Source of the DNA: Bacillota bacterium
GTDB taxonomy: Bacteria > Bacillota > Bacilli > Paenibacillales > NBRC-103111
Assembly: GCA_023388055.1 (NCBI GenBank)
Contig: JAEWGW010000015.1
Coordinates: forward strand, 20,891-84,890
Length of the DNA: 64,000 bases
Direction: 5' to 3'
The notes under the pieces were generated by a model. The model had not been told where the DNA came from. It worked only from the letters and a program-made list of their open reading frames with translations, and did no database searches. The translations under genes were made by a program, and so were the position numbers. Of the stretch, positions 53,012 to 61,289 are shown piece after piece; position 1 is the stretch's first letter, and each line of letters opens with the position of its first letter.

Positions 53012-54139
53012 TTATTTCAGCTCCGCTTTAATCAGCTCAGGCGCCACTTCCTTCAAGAGACCCAGCTGATGGTAGCTCTTCGGGTCCTGAAGCTCCTTGA
53101 TATTGCCCGCACCCTTCAGGTATTCGCCCACGGCAGGGCCGTTGCTGTCATTCAAGTAGTTGTCGTTGACCTCCATGCTGTATTTGTTGCGGTTCATAAT
53201 TTCCGTCAGCTCCGCCTCGCTCAGATGAAGCTCCGGAGCCAGAATTTTGATGGCCTCCTGACGGTTATTGTTGATATAATCGGTAGCTTTTTTGAGAGCG
53301 CCCAGAACCGCCTTGATGGTATTGGGGTTCTTCTCCAGGAAGCCGTCGGTGACCTGAATGGTGGTATGTACGCTCATCCAGTTCACGTCGCCCTTCTTCT
53401 CGGGGAGCTCCGCCTTGGTGCCGCTGAACAGGAACTTGCCGCCGCCCTGAATGGCCTTGGTAATAAACGGCTCCCAGGCAGCCATGGCGTCAATATCACC
53501 CTTTTGCAGCGCTGTTACCGCATCGCTGGGGGCCAGATTCACATATTTAATCTTGCTTGCGTCCACTCCAAGCTCCTTGGCCATATTGTTGATGGCAATA
53601 ACCACGTCCGCTCCACTGGGTACGCCGATGGTTTTGCCCTCCAGATCCTTGGCGCTGTTCAGCACCAGATTCTTGCCGCCCACCACTGCTTGGGTACCCG
53701 CAATTTGGGCCAGAGGAGCCACAATCTTCACCTTTACTTTATTGGAGGTCAGAATAATATCCATGAAGTTGGTTTGAATGCTGATCGGTGCACTGCCACC
53801 GGCAACCATGGGGCCGATGTCCGGGCCGCTTTCGATCAACTGGCTGGTAACCTCCAGTCCGGCTTCCTTGAAATATCCCAGCTTGTCGGCAATGATCTGC
53901 TGGGAGGAGATTTGAGCGTCGCGCACCCCCACCAGGGTGAAGCTTTTGGTTTCGATGGCACCGCCTGCCGCTGTGGACGGAGACGGAGCCGTGGAAGTGC
54001 CGGAGGCTGCGGTTGCGGCTGTTGTAGCCGCTGCGGACGGGGATGAAGCGGTTTTCTCGTCAGCTCCGCAAGCGGAAGCAAATACCATCAGGACAAGCAG
54101 CATGGACAAGGACAAAAGAGACAAGCGCGATTTCAACAT
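53012..54139 (-). CDS. NitT/TauT-type binding lipoprotein, candidate ureide importer
   Basis: A 375-residue binding protein with lipoprotein signal (LSMLLVLMVFASAC, lipid Cys near 24) and an Ala/Ser/Thr-rich linker. The body has the SsuA/NMT1-like fold: QQIIADKLGYFKEAGLEV, KTIGVPSGADVVIAINNMAKELG and MAAWEPFITKAIQGGGKF. It is distinct from the sulfonate protein at 9.3 kb. Its place directly upstream of allB and the divergent PucR point to allantoin, allantoate or a related ureide or purine as ligand; no allantoin permease gene is present. Confidence 0.82.
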   Translation of the reverse strand: MLKSRLSLLSLSMLLVLMVFASACGADEKTASSPSAAATTAATAASGTSTAPSPSTAAGGAIETKSFTLVGVRDAQISSQQIIADKLGYFKEAGLEVTSQLIESGPDIGPMVAGGSAPISIQTNFMDIILTSNKVKVKIVAPLAQIAGTQAVVGGKNLVLNSAKDLEGKTIGVPSGADVVIAINNMAKELGVDASKIKYVNLAPSDAVTALQKGDIDAMAAWEPFITKAIQGGGKFLFSGTKAELPEKKGDVNWMSVHTTIQVTDGFLEKNPNTIKAVLGALKKATDYINNNRQEAIKILAPELHLSEAELTEIMNRNKYSMEVNDNYLNDSNGPAVGEYLKGAGNIKELQDPKSYHQLGLLKEVAPELIKAELK

Positions 54140-54166
54140 GTAAGTTCCTCCCCGATTTGGATTGAT

Positions 54167-55030
54167 TTATTTTTCTATTGCATTACGCACGCCGTTTTGC
54201 CGCCAGCTTACCATTCGTCTCTCCAGAATCTTCAGGAGGTACGAGAGGATGCTGAATTCCAGCCCGATAAGAATAATGGCCACGAACATATTGCCCATTT
54301 TGAAATAATTGCGGGCATCCACAATGATGTACCCCAGGCCGGATTTGGCCCCCATCATTTCGGAGACGATCAGGGAGGAGAAGCCCAGCCCCAGACTCAC
54401 CTGCGCCCCCACGAAAATACTGGGGATGGCGGAGGGGAATACCACCCGCCAGAAGATATGGCGTTCCTTGGCCCCCAGGCACAGGGCGGAGCGGATCAAC
54501 AGCGGATTGACGGATTTCAGGCCGTCGAGAGTATTGGTCAGCACCGGGATGAAGGTGGTCCAGGCAATCAGCAGCACCTTGGGCATTTCGCCGATGCCGA
54601 ACCAGATGATGAAGATAGGCAGCAAGGCCAAGGCGGGGATGGGGCCCAGCAGATTCAGGACCGGGCTCAGCCAATAGTCCACCGCTCTGTATTTATTCAT
54701 CACCACACCTACCGCCACCGCCAGAATCAGGCCGATGGAGAATCCAAGCAGGATGCGGACGGTACTGGCCTGCATGCTTTCCTGGACCAGCCCTGTTTTG
54801 GATAATGCCCACATTTCCTGCAGAATGGCGCTGGGAGCGGGCAGGAAAGTGGGATTAAACAGCTCCACACGCTCATTCAACCGGCTGAATGCCTCCCACA
54901 CCAGAAAAAACACCAGGATGGGCAAAAGTCCCGCTTTATCCTTCCACCGCAGAACAGGTTTGGTGCGCTCCTTCGCCTCAGGAACTGCCAGCTTTGCCGG
55001 GGTAGCAAATGTCGAAGCCGTTTTGTTCAT
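54167..55030 (-). CDS. ABC transporter permease, candidate ureide importer
   Basis: A 287-residue NitT/TauT-family permease with about six helices; coupling motif in SALCLGAKERHIFWRVVFPSAIPSIFVGAQVSLGLG. The N-terminal 30 residues are polar and cytosolic. It lies between binding-protein and ATPase genes and should work with both. Confidence 0.85.
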   Translation of the reverse strand: MNKTASTFATPAKLAVPEAKERTKPVLRWKDKAGLLPILVFFLVWEAFSRLNERVELFNPTFLPAPSAILQEMWALSKTGLVQESMQASTVRILLGFSIGLILAVAVGVVMNKYRAVDYWLSPVLNLLGPIPALALLPIFIIWFGIGEMPKVLLIAWTTFIPVLTNTLDGLKSVNPLLIRSALCLGAKERHIFWRVVFPSAIPSIFVGAQVSLGLGFSSLIVSEMMGAKSGLGYIIVDARNYFKMGNMFVAIILIGLEFSILSYLLKILERRMVSWRQNGVRNAIEK

Positions 55031-55043
55031 GGTTTCATTCTCC

Positions 55044-55769
55044 TTATTCCAGAGTCAGGACGGACTGGATGCGCTGGACCAATTGGTTGAATTCCGGTAG
55101 GGCGTTGGACCGGGGGCGGCTCATGGAAACCTCGAATACCTCGGCTACCTCCCCATTCTTCATGACCAGGATCCGGTCTGCCAGATAAACCGCCTCGGAT
55201 ATGCTGTGGGTAATAAACAATACGGATGGCTTCAGCTCCAGCCAAATACGCAGAAGCTCCTTCTGCATCATCTCCCGGGTCAGGACATCCAAAGCGCCGA
55301 AGGGTTCATCCATCAGGAGAATATCCGGGCCACTGGCCAAGGCGCGGGCGATGCCCACACGCTGCTTCATCCCGCCGGAGAGCTGGTCGGGCATACTCTC
55401 CGCTACATCCTCCAGCCCAACCAGGCGGAGATATTCCATAGCGGTTTGCCGTGCGGCCGCTTTCCCCTTCCCCTGCACCACCGGGCCAAAGGCCACATTG
55501 TCCACAATGTTGTACCACGGGAAGAGGGCATGCTCCTGAAAAACCACGGACCGCGCTTTGGACGGTCCCTTGACGTTTTTCCCGTTGACGGTAATGCTGC
55601 CGCTGTCGGGCTGGAGGAAACCTGCGATCAGATTCAGCAGGGTGGACTTGCCGCAGCCGCTGTGGCCCAGAATACAGATAAATTCATTGGGCTGCACCGT
55701 GAAGCTGACCTTTTGAAGCACCTTTCTTCCTCCGTACCCCTTTTCCACGTTTTGAACTGCCAGGCTCAT
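55044..55769 (-). CDS. ABC transporter ATP-binding protein, candidate ureide importer
   Basis: A 241-residue ATPase of the SsuB/TauB type: Walker A GHSGCGKSTLLNLI, signature LSGGMKQRVGIARAL, Walker B LLMDEPFGALD, switch His in FITHSISEAV. It is the first gene of the minus-strand ureide operon. AAAGGAGG precedes the ATG, and a GlnR-type box lies immediately upstream of that site. Confidence 0.88.
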   Translation of the reverse strand: MSLAVQNVEKGYGGRKVLQKVSFTVQPNEFICILGHSGCGKSTLLNLIAGFLQPDSGSITVNGKNVKGPSKARSVVFQEHALFPWYNIVDNVAFGPVVQGKGKAAARQTAMEYLRLVGLEDVAESMPDQLSGGMKQRVGIARALASGPDILLMDEPFGALDVLTREMMQKELLRIWLELKPSVLFITHSISEAVYLADRILVMKNGEVAEVFEVSMSRPRSNALPEFNQLVQRIQSVLTLE

Positions 55770-55785
55770 GCTCCATCCTCCTTTA

Positions 55786-55802
55786 TGTGATGTTTCTTTA
55801 CA
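55786..55802. promoter_or_regulatory. GlnR/TnrA-type box at the ureide operon
   Basis: TGTGATGTTTCTTTACA matches TGTNA-N7-TNACA. It is downstream of the predicted promoter and abuts the ribosome binding site of the ATPase gene, which suggests repression when nitrogen is plentiful. Confidence 0.65.
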
Positions 55803-55823
55803 TAACGTTTCTTGATTTCCTCC

Positions 55824-55851
55824 ATATTAGCATATTTTCAAGCTGAATCAA
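55824..55851 (-). promoter_or_regulatory. Candidate promoter of the ureide operon
   Basis: -35 TTGATT at 55851-55846 and -10 TAATAT at 55829-55824, spacing 16, upstream of the ATPase gene. Confidence 0.5.
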
Positions 55852-55933
55852 TAGACCATGTAAACAATATTGCATATACCTTTTGTGCATCTTGCACATT
55901 TAACGGAATAATCATATGATGTACAATATGTTA

Positions 55934-55950
55934 CGTGATGTTATCTAACA
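55934..55950. promoter_or_regulatory. Degenerate GlnR-like box before pucR
   Basis: CGTGATGTTATCTAACA differs from TGTNA-N7-TNACA at one fixed position. It ends 17 bp before the pucR ATG. Weak. Confidence 0.35.
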
Positions 55951-55967
55951 TGAAGGAGGGCGGACTT

Positions 55968-57623
55968 ATGCGGCTAAAAGAACTGCTGCAGCTTCCCGTC
56001 TACCGGGATGTCCGGGTCAGGGCCGGCGAATTGGGGCTGGACCGCCAGGTCAAAAGTGTCAATATGATGGATGCGCCAGATATCATCCATTATCTGAAGC
56101 CCGATGAGCTGCTGCTGACAACGGCTTACGCCATACGGGAGCAGCCCGACCAGCTGCTGCTGTTGATCGGGCAGATGGCGGAGTCGGATTGCGCCGGGCT
56201 GGGCATCAAAACCAAACGTTTCCTCCGGGAGATTCCCAAACAAGCGCTGGAGCTGGCGGACGCTCTACATTTTCCGCTGATCGAGCTGTCTCTGGAACCC
56301 GCCTTAGGCGAACTGCTCCAGGAATCCCTGCGCTACATGATGGAGAAGAACAACGAAGAGCTGCGGTATGCGCTCAAGATGCACCGGGATTTCTCCACCA
56401 TCATCATGCAGGGAAAAGGAAATGAGTCGATCCTCCGCATCTTGTCGGACCTGGTGGAAGGGACCGTGCTGCTGGCGGATGGACAGCTGCGGATTCTGGC
56501 CCGGGCGGGAGATGAGGAAGCCCCTGAGACCGCACGTATGCTGGCCACCCTCCCGGAAGCGGCAGCCACTCTGGAGAAAACCGCCGCACGCTCCACCAGC
56601 TTCTCTCTACTGCCTGCGGAGGGCGGCTTGGAATCGGCAGAGGTGCTGGTTTTTGCCATCGAGCTGACTTATCAGCCGGCTTTCCTGATTCTGGTCAATG
56701 GCCAAAACGGCCATTCCCCCTATCCGGCTCTGGCTGTGGAGCAGGCCATCAATGTGATTGGTTTCGAGTTGATGAAGCAGCAGGCATTGAAGGAAAGGTC
56801 GAGGCGCTACAAGAATGAATTTTTCGAGGACTTAATTGAAGGAAGATTCGCTTCCGCAGCAGAAATCGCCACGGTGGGCAAGCGGTATGGCATTACCGAG
56901 GGGGTTACCTATTGGAGCGCAGTAGGCAAAGCGGATGACAGTCCGGAACGGGGGGAGTTAAGGGGATTATTGCACAGCAGCCGCGAGGCGCTGTACGATA
57001 TTCTGAAGCGGACGTTTAACCGCCACAGCCTCCCCTGTGTGATGTTTACCAACAAGGACTTGTTCGTTATTCTGCTCAAGTGGGAGTGGCAGCGCCCGTT
57101 TACGGAAAAGGAGCTGACGGAATGTCTCCGGGACATTCAAGAGGAGCTGTACCGCTGGAGCGCGGTCTCCTTCTCCTTCGGCATCGGCAATCCCGTAGAG
57201 CAGCTGCCCCATATTCCCGCATCCTTCCATGAAGCCGTTTCGGCGCTGCAGGATGGCTGCCAAGCTCTGCAAACGCGGTTTATCCGAAGCTACCGGACGA
57301 AGGAGGCGGAGGAGCTCTTGAAGATGATTCCCGAGGGGGCATTGACGGACTTTTATCTGGAGAGCTTCCGTGCGGTATTGGAGGAGGAGCCGCATGAGCG
57401 GGATGAGCTAATGGCTACAGCCCGGGTATTCCTGGATACCCAGGGCCAAATCGGGGAAACAGCAAAACGTTTGTACGTGCACCGCAATACAGTCAGCTAC
57501 CGGCTAAACAAATATGAGCAGCTGACCAGGCGCAGTCTCCGGGATTCCAATGATTCGCTCCGCTTCCGGATCGCCTTCCTGATTGGAGAGCTTCTGCAGC
57601 AGGGACAAACATCCGGGGGTTAA
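55968..57623 (+). CDS. pucR: PucR-family purine/ureide catabolism regulator
   Basis: A 551-residue PucR/CdaR-type regulator. The N-terminal PucR sensor domain runs from LKELLQLPVYRDVRVRAGE to about residue 125; a GGDEF-like/CdaR middle region follows; the C-terminal HTH_30 is FLDTQGQIGETAKRLYVHRNTVSYRLNKYEQLT. B. subtilis PucR activates purine and allantoin genes in response to ureides. Divergent from the ureide transporter-allB-allC operon, it most likely controls that operon. GGAGG lies 8 bases before the ATG at 55968. Confidence 0.88.
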   Translation: MRLKELLQLPVYRDVRVRAGELGLDRQVKSVNMMDAPDIIHYLKPDELLLTTAYAIREQPDQLLLLIGQMAESDCAGLGIKTKRFLREIPKQALELADALHFPLIELSLEPALGELLQESLRYMMEKNNEELRYALKMHRDFSTIIMQGKGNESILRILSDLVEGTVLLADGQLRILARAGDEEAPETARMLATLPEAAATLEKTAARSTSFSLLPAEGGLESAEVLVFAIELTYQPAFLILVNGQNGHSPYPALAVEQAINVIGFELMKQQALKERSRRYKNEFFEDLIEGRFASAAEIATVGKRYGITEGVTYWSAVGKADDSPERGELRGLLHSSREALYDILKRTFNRHSLPCVMFTNKDLFVILLKWEWQRPFTEKELTECLRDIQEELYRWSAVSFSFGIGNPVEQLPHIPASFHEAVSALQDGCQALQTRFIRSYRTKEAEELLKMIPEGALTDFYLESFRAVLEEEPHERDELMATARVFLDTQGQIGETAKRLYVHRNTVSYRLNKYEQLTRRSLRDSNDSLRFRIAFLIGELLQQGQTSGG

Positions 57624-57772
57624 TTCGCCTTGGCCTTAGGATGAGGGGATGGCACAATAAGATTCCGTTCCTGGATTTCTGTACGCAGCAATTCAATGAA
57701 GTCTTTATCCAACTGCAGTTCAAGAGCACGGAGATAGGATTCGATCAGCAACTCGTTATTCAGGAGCCTCAT
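57620..57772 (-). CDS. sda: Sporulation checkpoint inhibitor Sda
   Basis: A 50-residue helical-hairpin protein, MRLLNNELLIESYLRALELQ then LDKDFIELLRTEIQERNL, closely matching B. subtilis Sda (from memory MRKLSDELLIESYFKATEM...NRDFIELIENEIKRR). Sda binds sporulation kinases such as KinA and blocks sporulation when replication is perturbed. GGAAGGTGATAGTAG precedes the ATG. The stop overlaps the pucR stop by 4 bp. The C-terminal tail (PSPHPKAKAN) differs from the Bacillus form. A cluster of DnaA boxes lies upstream. Confidence 0.88.
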   Translation of the reverse strand: MRLLNNELLIESYLRALELQLDKDFIELLRTEIQERNLIVPSPHPKAKAN

Positions 57773-57844
57773 CTACTATCACCTTCCGGGTCTTTTTAGT
57801 AGATTCATCTTAACATGATAGAGTTGGCAGAACAAGCGTTCCGG

Positions 57845-57944
57845 TTATCCACAAAACCCTGTGTATACACTGTGGATATATTGTTGATAAGGGGCAAAAC
57901 CTGTCTGTTTCTCGGTGTGGATTTGTGGATAGAAGTTATACACA
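57845..57944. promoter_or_regulatory. DnaA-box cluster upstream of sda
   Basis: Perfect TTATNCACA boxes at 57845-57853 (TTATCCACA) and 57936-57944 (TTATACACA). Near matches on the other strand are TGTGTATAC at 57860, TGTGGATAT at 57871 and TGTGGATAG at 57924, with a weaker TGTGGATTT at 57916. In B. subtilis DnaA activates sda transcription, so this fits a conserved control. Confidence 0.8.
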
Positions 57945-58012
57945 TTCTGTGAACAAGTCGTATTCTGTCGGATAATTTCTTTTTCGCTCCGCTCTTTCAA
58001 CAGGTTACGTCA

Positions 58013-58043
58013 AAAAGCCCTGTCGACAAACGACAGGGCTTTT
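58013..58043 (-). terminator. Rho-independent terminator after PLD-like gene
   Basis: Perfect 13-bp stem AAAAGCCCTGTCG/CGACAGGGCTTTT with a 5-base loop, T-rich on both strands. It ends the gene at 58078. Confidence 0.9.
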
Positions 58044-58077
58044 CGTTAGTGTTATGCGGGGCGCACACCCGCTCCGC

Positions 58078-59073
58078 TTATTTCTTCTGGACCACTCCGA
58101 GCTGCAGATCCTTATAATTTTCCTTGTCTGCCCACATGTCTTCAAACCGTTTTTTCCACCCGGCCACGGTTTCCGCATTGTGAATCAGCACCAGCAGCTC
58201 GTCATTGGCGTTACTGGCATTTTCCGTATAGTTGAAGGACCCGGTGGCTCCCGTATGGTCGTCGAACACAGCCAGCTTCAGGTTCATCAGCCCCTTGCGC
58301 GCATTCTCCTTCACCGGAATGCCCGCATTCAGCAGGGTTTTGAGCTTCTCCGCCTGCAGGGTGTTGGTGGATTCGGAACGGTCGGTGATGATCCGGATTT
58401 CCACCCCGTTGATCCGGGCTTGCACGATGGCCTTCACAATTTCCTCATGATTGATGGCATTAATGGCGATGTCGATGGATTTTTTCGCACTCTGAATGGC
58501 TGAGATCAGAAGCTGGTCCGGCTTTTGGCCTGCCTGGGTAAAGGCTGTTTCTACCAGCGGCGCCTGTGTGGGGGCAGCGGCTCCGGTTCCTGCTTTATTG
58601 TCCGCCGGTGCCTTCGCGGAGGTTTCCTTGACAGAAGGACCGGCCAGCAGGTGGCTGCCCAAGGTGATGAACACCACCACCGTCAGAATCCCCGTGATCA
58701 AATGGGACGTATCCGGAACCGAGTGATCCTTGATGCGGGGCAGAATCCGGTGGGTTCTGCCGTAGGCTCCTTCCCATCTGGCCTTTTGGCTGTCGGTTCC
58801 CCCCCCGAAATACGGCAGCCACCAGTTGATCACCTGGACCGCCGCGTAGGCCAGGGCCAACAATACCGCCACGGCAGATGCCGTCCGGTACGTGAGTAAA
58901 CTGAGCAGGAAGATCAGGACCAAGGGTATGTAATGAATCGTGAAATCGCGGCGGCGGCTCCTGGCCGACTTGCGGGATAAGTCGTTGAGTCTGCCTAAAG
59001 GTATGTAGTCAAGCGCCAGCCGCCAGATAAGGAGCAGCCCGGTCAAAATCGGTGCCAGTAAGGAAACGGTCAT
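58078..59073 (-). CDS. Membrane protein with degenerate phospholipase D-like domain
   Basis: A 331-residue protein. Three or four hydrophobic segments fill the first 140 residues (MTVSLLAPILTGLLLIWRL, YIPLVLIFLLSLLTYRTASAV, LITGILTVVVFITLGSHLL). The rest is one PLD-like domain: SAIQSAKKSIDIAINAINH...GVEIRIITD and NLKLAVFDDHTGATGSFNYT. The catalytic HxKxxxxD is NxKxxxxD here, so the His nucleophile appears to be Asn, and only one such motif is present. It may be inactive or act in another way. GGAGGGATAAACTCAA precedes the ATG. Confidence 0.75.
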   Translation of the reverse strand: MTVSLLAPILTGLLLIWRLALDYIPLGRLNDLSRKSARSRRRDFTIHYIPLVLIFLLSLLTYRTASAVAVLLALAYAAVQVINWWLPYFGGGTDSQKARWEGAYGRTHRILPRIKDHSVPDTSHLITGILTVVVFITLGSHLLAGPSVKETSAKAPADNKAGTGAAAPTQAPLVETAFTQAGQKPDQLLISAIQSAKKSIDIAINAINHEEIVKAIVQARINGVEIRIITDRSESTNTLQAEKLKTLLNAGIPVKENARKGLMNLKLAVFDDHTGATGSFNYTENASNANDELLVLIHNAETVAGWKKRFEDMWADKENYKDLQLGVVQKK

Positions 59074-59286
59074 TTGAGTTTATCCCTCCCACGGTCTCAT
59101 CTATGACTTCTTTCTGCCGATTCTTGAAGTATATCAATTATTCTATCAGATTATCGGGTCTGTTCAAAGATGGGGAAGCCGGCTGTCGGACAAAACAACC
59201 GAAAAAGAGCAAATAACCCCCGTACAGCAGACACTTTTCGTCTACCGTCGGAGGCTCTGGAGGAACGGCTTCACCACAGAACAGCT

Positions 59287-59490
59287 TCATCTGGAGGAAA
59301 CATCCCTCAGCAATGATTTCAGCGCATGCACTCTTACTTTAGCCATTCGATTCGAAAAGGCAACGTATAGCAAGCAGCCAATCAAGAGACAGCCTCCCCA
59401 AATCGTGAAAACCAATGAAGTAAGTACACCGGAAAAAAGGATCAGCCACGAGTTTTTCTTAGCCGCGCTTATAATTTTCTTAAAAAACAT
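59287..59490 (-). CDS. Small membrane protein of unknown function
   Basis: A 67-residue protein with one or two hydrophobic stretches (NSWLILFSGVLTSLVFTIWG and GCLLIGCLLYVAFS) and a basic tail (RMAKVRVHALKSLLRDVSSR). GGAAGGCAGG lies upstream; ATG at 59496 is an alternative start. No family recognised. It follows the HU gene by 17 bp on the same strand. Confidence 0.5.
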   Translation of the reverse strand: MFFKKIISAAKKNSWLILFSGVLTSLVFTIWGGCLLIGCLLYVAFSNRMAKVRVHALKSLLRDVSSR

Positions 59491-59507
59491 AGTCATCCTG
59501 CCTTCCG

Positions 59508-59786
59508 TTAAGCCCGGTTTAAGGCTTGCTTCATATCAAGTCCGGCTGTGAACACAGGGACCTTTCCTGCCGGAAGCTCCACCTCTTTACCTGTTTTGCG
59601 GTTTCTTCCCATACGGGCTTCCCGTTGCCGGACATCAAATTTGCCGAAGCCCACTAATTGAACCTCCTGGCCCTGCTTCAGCGCTTCAAAAATGGATTCC
59701 AGCACGAATGTCACTGCTTTTTCCGCATTCTTTTTCGTAAAACCACTGGATTTTGCAACTTCCTCCACTAATTGTTCCCTATTCAT
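59508..59786 (-). CDS. hup: HU-family DNA-binding protein
   Basis: A 92-residue HU histone-like protein that bends and compacts DNA. MNREQLVEEVAKSSGFTKKNAEKAV and VGFGKFDVRQREARMGRNRKTG with the arm sequence GKVPVFTAG are diagnostic. Sequence details differ enough from the main B. subtilis HBsu that it may be a second paralogue. Confidence 0.93.
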   Translation of the reverse strand: MNREQLVEEVAKSSGFTKKNAEKAVTFVLESIFEALKQGQEVQLVGFGKFDVRQREARMGRNRKTGKEVELPAGKVPVFTAGLDMKQALNRA

Positions 59787-59813
59787 GAGTGTACCTCGAT
59801 TCTTTTATTTTTA

Positions 59814-59844
59814 TATAAAAAAAAGACTGCTCTCTCGAGCAGCT
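59814..59844 (-). terminator. Rho-independent terminator after cspA-like gene
   Basis: Stem CTGCTC/GAGCAG with loop GAGA on the minus strand, followed by about ten T. It separates the cold-shock gene from hup. Confidence 0.8.
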
Positions 59845-59853
59845 TCGTTGTGA

Positions 59854-60057
59854 TTAATATAATTTAGAAACGTTCTCTGCCTGCGGACCACGATTGCCTT
59901 GGGTCACATTGAACTGGACACGTTGTCCTTCATCCAATGATTTGTACCCTTCGCCTTCAATCGCGCTAAAGTGGACAAACACATCGCTACCGCCTTCGAC
60001 TTCGATAAAACCGAAGCCCTTTTCAGCATTGAACCATTTCACTGTACCTGTTTGCAT
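59854..60057 (-). CDS. csp: Cold-shock protein
   Basis: A 67-residue single cold-shock domain with both RNA-binding motifs: NAEKGFGFIEVEGG (RNP1) and DVFVHFSAI (RNP2). It is an RNA chaperone, in a typical stand-alone gene. TGGAGGATTTTA precedes the ATG. Confidence 0.95.
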   Translation of the reverse strand: MQTGTVKWFNAEKGFGFIEVEGGSDVFVHFSAIEGEGYKSLDEGQRVQFNVTQGNRGPQAENVSKLY

Positions 60058-60118
60058 TAAAATCCTCCAAAAAAATGTATTAACTCGAGCATTAGATTTT
60101 TTGAAAATTCATCGTTGA

Positions 60119-60164
60119 TGTCCGCTAATGTTTCGGTTAATATTAGAATAACATGTCCGCTAAT
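60119..60164. repeat. Direct repeats upstream of second tyrosine recombinase
   Basis: Two exact copies of ATGTCCGCTAATGT, at 60119-60132 and 60153-60166 approximately, 34 bp apart, with TTAATATTAG between them. They end 30 bp before the recombinase ATG and may be binding sites for it or remains of a recombination site. Confidence 0.6.
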
Positions 60165-60194
60165 GTAAGTCAAGAATTCTTCGGAGGTTTACTG

Positions 60195-61079
60195 ATGAAA
60201 GAAGCAATCTCTGAACATGGTGGTACGATGATTGCTCAGTTCATTCGTGTTCTCTCCACCCGTGAAGCGTTGAGCCCCAAAACCTTGAAGGAATATGCCA
60301 GTGATTTGAAGCATTTTATAGGCTGGTTTGAAGCTGCCGGCCCTTCCGGGAAAGAAACAGCCGTTTTTCAGATTGAGGATGTGGCTACTCCCACATTAGT
60401 ACGTTACCGGAATGCCATGCAGGAAACCATGGAGCTAAAACCTTCGACCATTAACCGGCGGCTTGTAACGCTGAAGCGTTTTTTTGATTGGGCGGTATCG
60501 GAGGCCAAGGTTAGCCTCGACCCTTCCAAGCCGGTCAAACTGGTGCCTGAAGAAAAAACAAGCCCCAGACAGATGACCGAAGGAGAGGCGGCAGCATTGC
60601 TTGCCGCAACCAAGGAGCAGGGCTCCCTCCGGGATCAGACCCTTGTATTCGTCATGCTGCACACCGGGCTGCGGCCTATGGAGGTATGCAATTTGACTCC
60701 CGGTGACATCCATTTTGGCGGCAACTCCCTTATTGTCCGTGCGGGAATGCGTAATAAGTCGCGGGAGGTTCCCCTGAGTGCGGAATGCAGGGCCGTTTTG
60801 GAGCATTACCTGGCACAACCCCAATCCGAGTCTATCTATCTGTTTTCCTCCGAGAAAACCGGGGGACGATTAACGGAGCGGGCACTGCGCCACCTGGTCC
60901 AAAAATATATGCGGACTGCTCAAATTGAAGGCTTGCGCGCCCAGGATTTGCGCCACCGGTTCGGTTACACCATGGCAGCCAGTCTTCCTTTACAGCGCTT
61001 GGCGCAAATCATGGGACATGACAGACTGAATTCCACCATGATTTATGTCAAAGGCGATTTCAGCAAAGCAGCAGAATGA
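60195..61079 (+). CDS. Tyrosine recombinase (XerD-like)
   Basis: A 294-residue phage-integrase-family recombinase. The core-binding domain includes SPKTLKEYASDLKHFIGWF; the catalytic residues are Arg in LHTGLRPMEVCNL, HxxR as DLRHRFGYTMA, His in IMGHDRLNSTM and Tyr in IYVKGDF. ATG at 60195 follows GGAGGTTTACTG. It is unlike the recombinase at 36.7 kb in sequence. It opens the accessory region at the right end and could be the integrase of a degraded element. Confidence 0.85.
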   Translation: MKEAISEHGGTMIAQFIRVLSTREALSPKTLKEYASDLKHFIGWFEAAGPSGKETAVFQIEDVATPTLVRYRNAMQETMELKPSTINRRLVTLKRFFDWAVSEAKVSLDPSKPVKLVPEEKTSPRQMTEGEAAALLAATKEQGSLRDQTLVFVMLHTGLRPMEVCNLTPGDIHFGGNSLIVRAGMRNKSREVPLSAECRAVLEHYLAQPQSESIYLFSSEKTGGRLTERALRHLVQKYMRTAQIEGLRAQDLRHRFGYTMAASLPLQRLAQIMGHDRLNSTMIYVKGDFSKAAE

Positions 61080-61289
61080 ACGGAACAAAATAAAACCTTC
61101 CAAGACAGATGTGCAATTCTCCACTTGACCCTCTTCATCCTTCATCTTGAGCTGGAGAAGTAGGCACACAATCATTGGTGGCCTCTGCGGAAGAACAATC
61201 ACTTCAAAAGAACTGGTAAAGGATATTTTCTAAATGTGAAAAAGGAAATTGAAAAAAGAGCGACCAATATAAAGAGGCCCTGATGTTAG

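Noticed and set aside
57845..57944. DnaA-box cluster as the chromosomal origin oriC
   Set aside because: No dnaA, dnaN or gyr genes and no AT-rich unwinding region lie nearby; the cluster fits DnaA control of sda.
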